NCBI GenBank assembly: GCA_001312405.1
Contig: BBDR01000010.1
Span: 1 to 64,000 of the forward strand
Direction of reading: 5' to 3'
Source of the DNA: Clostridium sp. NkU-1
Lineage (GTDB): Bacteria; Bacillota_A; Clostridia; Lachnospirales; Lachnospiraceae
DNA: 64,000 bases
In this document: positions 28,758-37,701 of the stretch, piece after piece
Layout: every line of letters begins with the position of its first letter
Numbering within the stretch: the stretch's first letter is position 1
Position numbers and translations under genes: made by a program
The notes under the pieces: model-generated
What the model saw: the letters and a program-made list of their open reading frames with translations, nothing else
What the model was told of the DNA's origin: nothing
The model's database searches: none

Positions 28758-29212
28758 TTAGTTCTCTTTTGCACGTTGTCCTTTTATAAAGCTTTCCATG
28801 GATGAAAGCATCCTGGTAATCCTCTTTTTTTTGAAGCTTTTTGATAAAACCAGGAGACAATCCTATGGTTCAAAGAGTAGGAAGTACTCTCTCCCTCAAA
28901 TTCCTCCCTGTAGTGTACCATAATGTTTCCGTCTTTGCTATCTGCAATCTCGTAAAGTATAAAATTTGTCCCATGGGAGGTGCGGAAGCCTGCCTCATAG
29001 CAGCTGGGAGAGACAAACTGCTTGATCACCACATCTACATTGTTCTCCTGCCCCATCTTGTTTTTCATCTTCTTTTTATAGCGAAAACCGGAATATATCT
29101 GGTCTGGATTTACCTTTTTCCCTGTGGCCTGGCTGATATCATAGGCAACCGAGGTCGCCAGGGCATTAAAGAATTCCTTTGCCTCTACGTTCAGTTTTTG
29201 ATTTACTTCCAT
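28758..29212 (-). CDS. DUF3284-family protein (one frameshift)
   Basis: About 150 aa. It shows the DUF3284 pattern: FFNALATSVAYDISQATGK, SPSCYEAGFRTSHGTNFI, LNHRIVSWFYQKASKKR. The T8 run at 28825-28832 breaks the frame; removing two bases restores KKRITRMLSSMESFIKGQR to a stop at 28758-28760. DUF3284 proteins recur in beta-glucoside/cellobiose PTS operons, but no activity is known. ATG at 29210-29212, ten bases after GH1. Confidence 0.75.
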
Positions 29213-29221
29213 ATGTCTCTC

Positions 29222-30615
29222 CTATTTGCCAGATTCAAAACCGTTGTTTTTAAGCAGCTCCTGATACCAATAGCCCGACTTTTTTTATGGTCCGTTTCTG
29301 GTTTTCCAAATCCAGCTCCACAAGCCCGTAACGGTTCTTATAAGCATTGAGCCATGACCAGCAATCCACAAAAGTCCATACATGATATCCAATGCAATTG
29401 CTTCCTTCTTCTATCCCCTTATGAAGCCAGGTCAAATGCTCTTTATAGAAATCAATGCGGTAATCATCCTGTATCATGCCGTCTGTCTTGAAACGTTCCT
29501 CATTTTCCACGCCCATGCCGTTTTCCGTAACCATCCATTCAATGTTTCCATAGTTGTCACGAATATTGACAGCAATGTCATACAAACCTCTGGGATAGAT
29601 TTCCCAGCCTCTGTATGGATTCATCCGTTTGCCAGGCATGTCATAGTTATCAAAATAATAGCCCGGTGTAAACGGAGCCGCTGGATTAGGAAGGCTGGCC
29701 TTTGCGCAGACACGGAACGGATGGTAGTAGTTTACTCCCAGAAAATCCACCGTATTTTGGCGGATAATCTCCAAATCCTCAGGGGAAGCCTCAGGAAGCA
29801 ACCCGTGCTTTTCTATGAGTGCAACCAGTTCCGGATCATAGGCCCCCTTTACGGCAGGATCCAGAAAACTCTTATTCTGGAACAGCTCGGCAATCTTTGC
29901 CGCCTTCTCATCCTCTGGATGGGAGCTTCTGGGATAAGCCGGGGTTAAGTTTAAGACGATCCCGATTTTTCCTCCCTGCTTCATGCTATGATATTCCTTC
30001 ACCGCTAAAGCGCTGGCAAGGGCCGTATGATAAGCCACTAAAACCGCTGCTTTGGGATTCACCTTGCAGGGATAGTGATAGCATTGCAGATATCCGCATT
30101 CCACATGGACGATGGGCTCATTAAAGGTAAACCAGTGTTTAACCAGATCTCCAAATAAGTTAAAGCAGGTCCAGGCATATTCCTTATAATAACCCACGAC
30201 CTTTCTGTTTTCCCAGCCTCCCAGCTCCTGCAGCTTTACCGGCATGTCAAAATGATACAGATTCACAAACGGTTCGATCCCATTTTCTCTTAATTCAAGA
30301 AACAGGCTGCGGTAAAAATCAGCCGCTTTTTCGTTCACCTCACCATACCCCTCCGGAAACAGGCGGGACCAGCTAATGGATGTCCGAAAAGAATTATGGC
30401 CTGTCTGCTTCATTAGCTGAATATCCTCTTTATAATTCTGGTAAAAGGAAGAGGTAATGCCCGGGCCAATGGCTCCATGAAATTTATAGCTTTCCTCCTC
30501 ATACCACAAATCCCAGATATTTTTTTCCTCTCCCATCATCTTCTGCACCTCCCTCACACTGGGTGGCGCTGGTTGCGCTTCCAAAGTAAAATCCTTCCGG
30601 AAACTTAAGTAACAT
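29222..30615 (-). CDS. GH1 6-phospho-beta-glucosidase (two frameshifts)
   Basis: About 463 aa. It starts MLLKFPEGFYFGSATSATQ at ATG 30613-30615. Acid/base Glu in TFNEP, nucleophile Glu in VTENGMG, and Trp/Tyr-rich C-terminus SWLNAYKNRYGLVELD fit GH1. Frame breaks are at T7 30520-30526 (RGKNIWDLW) and T7 29280-29286 (TIKKSGYWYQELLKNN), each restored as six. It hydrolyses phosphorylated beta-glucosides delivered by the PTS in the same operon. Confidence 0.88.
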
Positions 30616-30628
30616 ATCTTATACCCCC

Positions 30629-30775
30629 TTATTTCCTTTTCTTTATCAGCATGACTGCACCCAACAGTATAAATATCAGACCAACAATCATATACATGAC
30701 AGGGGATGGAAGCTGGGGTGATACAGTAATGAACAGGCAGCCTATGGCGATTAAAAATACGGTCCAGCTTTTCAT
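30629..30775 (-). CDS. 48-aa membrane protein
   Basis: Two hydrophobic segments (TVFLIAIGCLFITVS and MYMIVGLIFILLGAVML) joined by a short Pro-rich turn, ending KKRK. ATG at 30773-30775 behind GGGGAG. It is wedged between EIIC and GH1, 13 bases before GH1. Function unknown. Confidence 0.55.
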   Translation of the reverse strand: MKSWTVFLIAIGCLFITVSPQLPSPVMYMIVGLIFILLGAVMLIKKRK

Positions 30776-30810
30776 GGAGCTTTCTCCCCTTCTTTCTTTG
30801 CTAAACTTAA

Positions 30811-30863
30811 GAACTGCCAAATCAGTTCTGTCAGGACATCCCCTGTGAACTGGTCTGGCAGCT
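30811..30863 (-). other. intercistronic hairpin after EIIC
   Basis: In minus orientation GAGCTGCCA and TGGCAGTTC, then CAGTTC and GAACTG, pair around an 18-nt loop. There is no T run, so it is more likely an mRNA-stability or partial-attenuation element than a full terminator. It lies between EIIC and the small membrane gene. Confidence 0.5.
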
Positions 30864-30881
30864 CCTTCTTAATCTAAGTTA

Positions 30882-32271
30882 CTATTCGTTCTTCATCTTA
30901 TTTGCCATCATTACAAATGGTGTCCAGATGGCAAAAGATATAAACAGATTAAACAATGATACAATTGCCGCCATTATGCTTCCGCCTGTTGCAAGGAAGG
31001 CGTAGATGCCTGCAGGCATTACCCAGGGTACAGCTACGAATACCGGTGGGATCAGGCCTATGGCAGTTGCGCCGTATGCGATGGCTGCACATACCGGAGG
31101 AACGATCAGCCATGGAATCAAGTATACCGGGTTCAATACGATAGGCATACCGAAGATGATCGGCTCATTGATATTAAATACACCCATGGGCCAGGACAGC
31201 TTGGCAATGGCTTTCTGGTCATCTCTCTTGGAAAACAGGAAGATTGCAATAATAAGTCCTAAGGTAATTCCGGAGCCGCCCATCTGGCAGTAGGCATCAA
31301 AGGAACCACGTGTCCATAAGTATGGAAGGTTCGCAGTGCTCTGGTTGGTGGTAAATGCCTCAATGTTCTGGTTTAATGCCGTTAAGTAGATTCCATCCAT
31401 AATAGGAGCCAGTACGTTGTGTCCATGGAGACCAAAGAACCATAACAGCTGGATCAGGAATACCATGAAGATTACGCTGAAGAAGCCCTGTGACAAGCTG
31501 AGAAGCGGCCTCTGGATATATCTTAAAACCATTTCATTAATGGTGGAGCCTGTTGCGGATACGCAGATCTGGGTTAAGATACCTGCAACATAAATGGCGA
31601 TCACACCTGGGATAATTGCTGCAAATGCTTTGCTTACTGCCGGCGGTACGGAATCCGGAAGTTTGATAGTTACTTTTTTTCTGCATCAGCTTTATGTAAA
31701 TCATGGTACAGATAAAGCCCATAATCAGTGCGGTAAACAGACCGCCGGAACCGGTGTATCCGGAACCTAAGTATCCCCAGCCGCTGACTCCGCTTAATGC
31801 TACACCGCCGCCTGGTGTGGCAGCTACATCAAGTCCAAGGCCTTTTAACTGGTCAACAGCAGCCGCTGCAATACCTGGAAGCTCATAGTCGAAGGTAGCG
31901 CTTTGTCCCATACAGGTAACTAAGCTTGCAAATGCGATGACTCCGCCTGCAATGGCGTTTACATCGTAGGTTTTTGAAAGATTATAGCCCAGGGCAAAGA
32001 CAAATACCAGAGCCAGAATTACGATAGAACCAAAATATACGTTGCCGTTGACGCTGATGATCGGGTTCATAGCCTGAACAAAACCGGTCATACCTGCCTG
32101 ATTTGGAAGGTCTCTTAAAAATACATTAAGCAAAACTGCTATGGAACCAACCATGGTAATTGGCATGATGGCAATAAAGGCATCACGAATGGCAACCAGA
32201 TGTTTCTGGGAACCAATTTTAGCTGCGATTGGCATAAATTTAGCTTCCATGAATGAATTAAATGCACCCAT
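30882..32271 (-). CDS. PTS cellobiose-type EIIC permease (one frameshift)
   Basis: About 462 aa. A lactose/cellobiose EIIC: LVAIRDAFIAIMPITMVGS, GNVYFGSIVILALVFVFALGY and the sugar-binding region TRGSFDAYCQMGGSG, NINEPIIFGMPIVLNP. The conserved Glu of NEPIIFG is present. ATG at 32269-32271 with GGGAG upstream. The T7 run at 31674-31680 must be six (KKVTIKLPDSVPPAV). It works with EIIB (32334) and EIIA (34272). Confidence 0.88.
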
Positions 32272-32333
32272 AACTTTCTCTCCCTCTTTTATCATCCCCT
32301 AAACCATTGGTAAGGGGAGTTTCTTTTTCATAC

Positions 32334-32638
32334 TTACCCGTTTAATTTTTCCAGCGCCTGATCCAGTACCTTGGCGCCGTTCATTGTGCCGTAAGCCATC
32401 ATATCGATGACAAGCACAGGTTTCTCATTTTTCACTCTCTCGTTCATTTTCTTCTCCAGATAACGAACCTGAGGCCCCAATAAAACAATATCTGCTTTTT
32501 TTACTTCCTCAACGGATTCAGCATCCCCCACCGCCCAAATGGTGGCCTCCACGCCTTTTTCTGATGCTGCATCTTGCATTTTTTTACAAGCATGCTTGTA
32601 GACATTCCTGCTGAGCAAACTAATAAAATATGATACAT
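32334..32638 (-). CDS. PTS cellobiose-type EIIB (one frameshift)
   Basis: About 101 aa. Phospho-Cys in LLVCSAGMSTS near the N-terminus, IWAVGDAES and VLLGPQVRYLEKKM match ChbB/CelA. ATG at 32636-32638, with AAGGGG seven bases upstream. The T7 run at 32579-32585 needs one more base to give MLVKKMQDAA. It is the first gene after the promoter and GntR operator. Confidence 0.85.
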
Positions 32639-32654
32639 CCTCGCACCCCTTTCT

Positions 32655-32668
32655 GTGGTCTAGACCAC
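32655..32668. promoter_or_regulatory. GntR/HutC-type operator palindrome
   Basis: Perfect 14-bp palindrome GTGGTCTAGACCAC, containing the NagR/DasR core TGGTCTAGACCA. It sits just downstream of the EIIB promoter and 17 bases before the start codon, a repressor-type position. Confidence 0.8.
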
Positions 32669-32682
32669 TTCTTCTTACCCAT

Positions 32683-32715
32683 ATAATACTATATCATATG
32701 CAAAAACACAAGCAA
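32683..32715 (-). promoter_or_regulatory. promoter of EIIB-EIIC operon
   Basis: Minus strand: TTGTGT (32706-32711), 17 bases, TATTAT (32683-32688); an overlapping alternative is TTGCTT (32710-32715), 16 bases, TATAGT (32688-32693). It lies directly upstream of the GntR operator. Confidence 0.5.
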
Positions 32716-32794
32716 ATTCTAAAATAAAAATAAACTTTTTATTTAATAATCGAAAATTCTCCCTTTGTCCATACATTTTCTCCGTTATAACGCC

Positions 32795-32840
32795 AAAAAA
32801 ATTGCTGTGAAACAGACCTTTTCAGTCAATTTCACAGCAA
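32795..32840 (-). terminator. terminator after GH4 gene
   Basis: TTGCTGTGAAA pairs with TTTCACAGCAA and is followed by seven T on the minus strand, directly behind the GH4 stop. Confidence 0.85.
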
Positions 32841-32845
32841 CTCTT

Positions 32846-34181
32846 TTATTTCTGACTTTCGTCTCTAAAAAATTGGGGGAGGTATTTTTTATGGGCCTCC
32901 AGTAATTCCTGAATGACAACATTGGCGTCATGATCGCTTGCGCAAAGGGGATTCATGTTAAGGGCCGTAACTGCCAGATCCCGGTTTCCGGTGACAGCCG
33001 CTTCGCAGACCAGACGTTCAAAGGTCTTGATGGTTTGTATGGTCCCGTTGATCTGAGGCTTTAATTCGCCCACGGCAATGGGCTTTGGACCGCCGCTTGT
33101 GATAATGCAGGCGGCTTCTACCGCACTGTCTGCCGGGAGATTTGTAATTGTCCCGTTGTTGCGTACGTCTACATACTGGATATCACCGGTATTATTGTGC
33201 AGGGAGCAGATTAAGTTGCAGGCAGCATCGCTGTACCTGGCGCCGCCTCTCATCTCCAGCTGCTTTGGCTTCACAGCCAGATTCTCATCCCTGTACAGTT
33301 CAAACAGTTCCTCCTCCACCTTTTTCACCACTTCGCCCCGGACCCGGCCTTCCTTGTATTCCTTAAGCTCTTCTTCCAGCTGCTCCCTGGTAAAGAAATA
33401 ATAGTTGTGATAGGGGCAGGGGATGCAGTGAAGTCCACGGATAAACTCCGGTGAAAACGGCAGGGTGGAAAAATTCTTCATGGAAATGGCATCCTCCGCG
33501 CTGATGTTCTGATATATTTCCAGGATTTCTTCCAGTCTTGACTGCCCAGCCACAAATACATCCGTTGCAAAAATATGGTGGTTCAAACCGGACAGCTCCA
33601 TAGTCACCCGCTCCGGCTCCACATTCAACAGTCTGGCAAAGCCGTTCACCATATTGACCGGAACATTGCAAAGACCGATCACCTTTTTAAAATCCGTATA
33701 TCTTAACACAGCCTCCGTGATCATTCCCGCGGGATTGGTGAAGTTGATCATCCACGCCTCCGGGCAAAGCTCTTCCATGTCCTTTACAATATCCAGAATC
33801 ACCGGAATGGTCCGGAATGCCTTGAACATGCCGGCTGCTCCATTTGTCTCCTGGCCGATCATGCCGTGGCTTAAGGGAATCCGCTCATCCTTGATTCTTG
33901 CCTCTAAAAGCCCCACTCTCATCTGTGTTGTCACATAATCTGCATCCTTTAAAGCCTCCCGCCTGTCATAGGACAGAATTACCTTCATGGGAAGCCCTGC
34001 CTTTTTTTACCATGCGCTGCGCAAGGGCACCTACGGTCTCCAGCTTTTCCCTTCCCTCTTCAATATCCACCAGCCAAAGCTCTCTTACAGGCAGTTTTTC
34101 ATAACGTTTGATAAACCCTTCCACCAGCTCCGGCGTATAAGAGGAGCCGCCCCCGATGGTAACGATTTTGATCCCTTCCAT
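32846..34181 (-). CDS. GH4 6-phospho-beta-glucosidase (one frameshift)
   Basis: About 444 aa. NAD-binding start IKIVTIGGGSSYTPELVEG, then INFTNPAGM, GLCNVP (metal-binding Cys) and ELSGLNHH (His ligand) are GH4 hallmarks; the enzyme needs NAD+ and Mn2+. The T7 run at 34002-34008 must be six to give MVKKAGLPMKVILSYDRRE. ATG at 34179-34181 with GAGAGAG upstream. It follows EIIA and its hairpin and ends at a terminator. It is a second, mechanistically different phospho-glucosidase beside GH1. Confidence 0.88.
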
Positions 34182-34209
34182 AATCTCTCTCCTTTTCCTG
34201 GATTGTAAT

Positions 34210-34258
34210 AAGCCTTCTTGCTCCTGAGATTGTGTCAGTGTGCAAGAAGGCTGTTTTT
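34210..34258. other. intercistronic hairpin between EIIA and GH4
   Basis: AGCCTTCTTGC pairs with GCAAGAAGGCT around a 22-nt loop. The T run is on the plus side, so for the minus-strand operon it is more likely a processing or attenuation stem than a strong terminator. Confidence 0.5.
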
Positions 34259-34271
34259 GATAAACGCTTAT

Positions 34272-34604
34272 TTACTTTTCAATGGCATCCTTTAAATCCT
34301 TGATCATCCGGTAAAGGTTTAAGACCTCTGCCGCCTGATCCTTTGCCATCATAGCCATGGTCAGATGATCCTGGGCATGTACCAGAATGATGTTTACCTC
34401 AACAGGATTGCCCTGGGCCTCCTGCTGGATCAAATCAATCTGAGACTGATGAGCGGATCGCATCTCAGCCTCCGCCTCTTTTAAGTACTTCTCCGCTTCC
34501 TCGAAGTTAAATTCCCTGGCAGATTCCATCGCCATCATGGAAAGCGATTTTGAATTTCCTGCGTTCATAATGAGCTGAAATGCTATAGCATAATTCTCAT
34601 CCAT
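34272..34604 (-). CDS. PTS lactose/cellobiose-type EIIA
   Basis: 110 aa, intact. Helical bundle with AIAFQLIMNAGNSKSLSMMA and phospho-His in IILVHAQDHL near residue 80. ATG at 34602-34604 with GGAGG upstream. It passes phosphate from HPr to EIIB at 32334. It heads the EIIA-GH4 transcript. Confidence 0.9.
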   Translation of the reverse strand: MDENYAIAFQLIMNAGNSKSLSMMAMESAREFNFEEAEKYLKEAEAEMRSAHQSQIDLIQQEAQGNPVEVNIILVHAQDHLTMAMMAKDQAAEVLNLYRMIKDLKDAIEK

Positions 34605-34698
34605 GGTATATTCCTCCCCAATGTCAAATTTGCCTATATACTAGCACAAGGATTTTTCTTTTGCAAGAGAAAGTAAAAAGGAAAAGAAAAAAAAATTC

Positions 34699-35743
34699 TT
34701 AAGGCCTGCCGGAAAATGGAAGGCCAATATACCCTTCAATCAGCTTTAAAGTCTGTTCTAAGCCTTTCTCATGGGTCCGTTCTGTTCCATGGGAGGCATG
34801 GACTCCCGGGCCGATCAAAGCGCCCCGGATGTCATGTCCGCCCCGGATGGCACTTCCCACATCAGAACCGTAGTGAGGGAATACATCAACCGCAAAATCT
34901 AAGTTTCTTTCCTTTGCAACGGCTATGAGGCGGTTTGTCATTTCATAGTCATAAGGCCCGGTGGAATCCTGGGCACAGATGGATACCTTTTTTTCATCCC
35001 CGGTTAAATCATCCCCCAGAGCCCCCATGTCCACGGCAAGAAATTCCTCTATATCCCCGGGAATCCAGCTTGCGCCATATCCCACCTCTTCATAATTGCT
35101 GATCACTATTTTAAGGGTCCTTTCCGGCTTATGCCCGGACTCCCATAAATCCTTTAATACTCCCATAAGGACTGCCACAGAAGCCTTGTCATCTAAATGG
35201 CGGGATTTGATAAATCCGTTTTCCGTATGGACGAACATGGGATCAAAACTGATGTAATCCCCAGGGGATATTTCAAGCTTCTTTATATCATCGGCGTTGT
35301 CTACCAACTCATCCAGGCGTATCTCCATATTTTTTTGCCTTCCTCTCAAGAGTTTTGGCATTGTCATAGGTGTGGACGGATGGCTCTTTTGTAAGAATGG
35401 TCCCGGTGTAGGTTTTACCGGTTCTAGTGTGTATTTTGCAGTACATGCCTTCAATGGTCTCCATCATGAAACCTCCCACAGGCACAAGGGTGAGCATCCC
35501 CTCCGGAGTGATGGAACGGACCATGGCTCCCAGGGTGTCCACATGGGCGGATAAGCTAAAACCTCCTGTTTCTCTCCGGGAACCTTGATGATAAGGCCGC
35601 CTTTTTTTGTTAAAAACGGAAGAATAGCCGAATTTTGCAGCCTCTTCCTGGATCGCTTTTATGACTTCCCTGGTATAGCCGCTGGGACTTGGAATATTTA
35701 CGATCTTTTCTAAAATTGATGTGACATATGACATTGTCTCCAT
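34699..35743 (-). CDS. M42-family metallo-aminopeptidase (three frameshifts)
   Basis: About 347 aa. Metal ligands: AHVDTLG, KSRHLDDKASVAVL, NYEEVGYGAS (Glu pair), LAVDMG and HASHGTERTHEKGL; the M42 glutamyl-aminopeptidase/endoglucanase-M pattern. Breaks are at T7 35602-35608 (NKKGGLIIKVPGEK), a missing A near 35562 (VLALSAHVD), and T7 35330-35336 (KAKNMEIRLDE). ATG at 35741-35743. It lies about 95 bases ahead of EIIA in the same direction but is probably unrelated metabolically. Confidence 0.85.
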
Positions 35744-35786
35744 GGTGATCTACCTTCTTCTTTCTTTTTTTCTTTTTGTGCTCTTT

Positions 35787-36676
35787 TTACTGTGAATGCA
35801 GATTCCTGTATTGGCTTGGAGTACATCCATAGCTTCGTAAAAACAGCTTGGAGTAATAGCTGAGATGATTAAAGCCGCAGGCAAGAGCAACCTGGGTGAT
35901 GCTGTCGGCAGTGTCTTTTAAAAGGCCGCGGCTGACTTCCAGCCTGTAGGAATTTAAAAAAATCAATGGGGGACTGCTGCAGATATCGTTTAAAGATCAT
36001 ACAGCATTTGCTCCGGCATATGCTGCCGGATGCTGCAATATCAGACAAGGACAGCTTTTCCCCATAATGCTGGTGAATAAAAGATACCATATCCTTCTGG
36101 ACCGTTAGATCCGAACCTCCCTGGCCCGCGGTTTCCGGCGATATGGCTTCGCAGCGCTCACAGAGCCGTTTCCATAACGCAAGCATGATCCCTATTACTT
36201 CGATCTCGTAGGCAACGGCTGCATGCTCCTTTAAAAAAATAAACCTGATCGAGCAGGGCTGCCGTTTCCCCTCCCTCACTGCTTAAACCGTCAAAATAAA
36301 TAGATTCCATGGCCTGATTTTCCATAATCGGGACTATGTACTTCTGGAAAAGCAGCTTATTACCGGTAAATAACTGAGGGTGGAACAGGATACAGATAAA
36401 ATCACAGTCCTGGCGATTGCAGGAATAGCCATAGTGCATCTGTCTGGCATTGACCATGAGGCAGTCATCCTTTTTCAGCAAAATCCTTTTTCCATTGATA
36501 TGGTAATACATCTGACCTTTTAAAATACGGATAAATTCCAGGTCCTCGTGCCAGTGGCAAAGGGCCTTCCAATCTGGATAATCTGACAACCTGTCCCTGT
36601 GGATGTAAAGGGGAATCCCCATCTGATCATAACGGACGATTTCAAAGGCATTCTGCATGACATTGGTATCCATCAT
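35787..36676 (-). CDS. AraC-family regulator (two frameshifts)
   Basis: About 295 aa. A cupin sensor domain (CHWHEDLEFIRILKGQMYYH, LLKKDDCLMVNARQMHY) and a C-terminal double HTH (LSLSDIAASGSICRSKCCMIF; ITQVALACGFNHLSYYSKLF, ending TPSQYRN). Breaks are at A7 36233-36239 (QVYFLKEHAAVAYE) and A7 35956-35962 (IDFLNSYRLEVSRG), each restored as six. ATG at 36674-36676 with GAGGGAAG upstream. It precedes the M42 and PTS genes in the same direction and may regulate them. Confidence 0.75.
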
Positions 36677-36846
36677 CAAACTTCCCTCACTTTCTCTAAA
36701 TACGATTGTTATAATAAATAAAAATAATTGTGTTAGATAAGTGGGTCTTGGTGCATTATCATTATATCATATAAATTCTAAACCGGCAAAGCAGGTTAAA
36801 AGAAAAAATTCATTCGTATACAAAAATGAGGCTGGAGGAACAGAGC

Positions 36847-37632
36847 ATGCTGTCAGATTATCATATACACACTTATTTCAGCGATGATTCCCAGTGCCCT
36901 ATGGAAGAAATCGTACAAAGGGCAGTTCTTGTGGGACTTAATGAAATCGCATTTACAGAGCACGTGGATTATGGGGTAAAAACAGATTTAAATTGTGATT
37001 ATGAAAATTATTTTAAAGAAATAGAAAAGATGAAAGAAAAATACAAAGGAAAACTGTCCATAAAAGCAGGAATTGAATTCGGGATCCAGACCCACACCAT
37101 CCCTCTTTTTCAAAGGGATTATGAGAAATATCCCTTTGATTTCATCATTTTAAGCAATCATCAGGTAGGTGACAAGGAATTCTGGAATTACCAGTTTCAG
37201 GAGGGAAAAAGTCAGGAAGAATTTCAAAAGGCTTATTATGAGGCGATCTATGAGGTTGTACAAAAGTATAAAGATTATTCTGTCCTTGGCCACCTTGATA
37301 TGATCAAGAGGTATGACACTTACGGGGAATACCCGGACAACTGTATTATGGATATGGTGGACAAAATACTCCGCCAGGTGATTGCCGATGGAAAGGGGAT
37401 TGAAGTCAACACCTCCTGTTTTCGATATGGTTTAAAGGACTTAACCCCATCCAGAGAGATCCTGAAACGTTACCTTCAATTAGGAGGCCGTATCCTTACC
37501 ATTGGTTCTGACACTCATAAATTTGAGCATTTGGGAGCTTACATTCCGGAAGTAAAAGGAATGTTAAAAGACCTTGGATTTAAACAGTTCTGTACCTTTG
37601 AAAACATGCAGCCCATTTACTGGGATTTATAA
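36847..37632 (+). CDS. hisJ: PHP-type histidinol-phosphatase-like protein
   Basis: 261 aa, intact. PHP metal-binding motifs: DYHIHTYFSDDS, FTEHVDYG, GIEFG, ILSNHQVG, LGHLDMI, EVNTSC and SDTHKFEHLG, in HisJ (HisK) order. It removes phosphate from L-histidinol phosphate. Other histidine genes are not nearby, so a general PHP phosphatase role remains possible. ATG at 36847 with GGAGG seven bases upstream; monocistronic with its own terminator. Confidence 0.75.
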   Translation: MLSDYHIHTYFSDDSQCPMEEIVQRAVLVGLNEIAFTEHVDYGVKTDLNCDYENYFKEIEKMKEKYKGKLSIKAGIEFGIQTHTIPLFQRDYEKYPFDFIILSNHQVGDKEFWNYQFQEGKSQEEFQKAYYEAIYEVVQKYKDYSVLGHLDMIKRYDTYGEYPDNCIMDMVDKILRQVIADGKGIEVNTSCFRYGLKDLTPSREILKRYLQLGGRILTIGSDTHKFEHLGAYIPEVKGMLKDLGFKQFCTFENMQPIYWDL

Positions 37633-37638
37633 TAATAC

Positions 37639-37676
37639 GGTGCTGTCCCGCAAGCAGGGCAGCACCTTTCTTTTTT
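37639..37676 (+). terminator. terminator after hisJ
   Basis: GGTGCTGtCCC pairs with GGGcAGCACC around a GCAAGCA loop, followed by TTTCTTTTTT. Confidence 0.85.
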
Positions 37677-37701
37677 AATCTGCATCATTACACTTCAAAG
37701 A

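Noticed and set aside
34210..34258. Terminator between EIIA and GH4
   Set aside because: The stem is strong, but the T run is on the wrong strand for the operon, so it is listed as an intercistronic hairpin.
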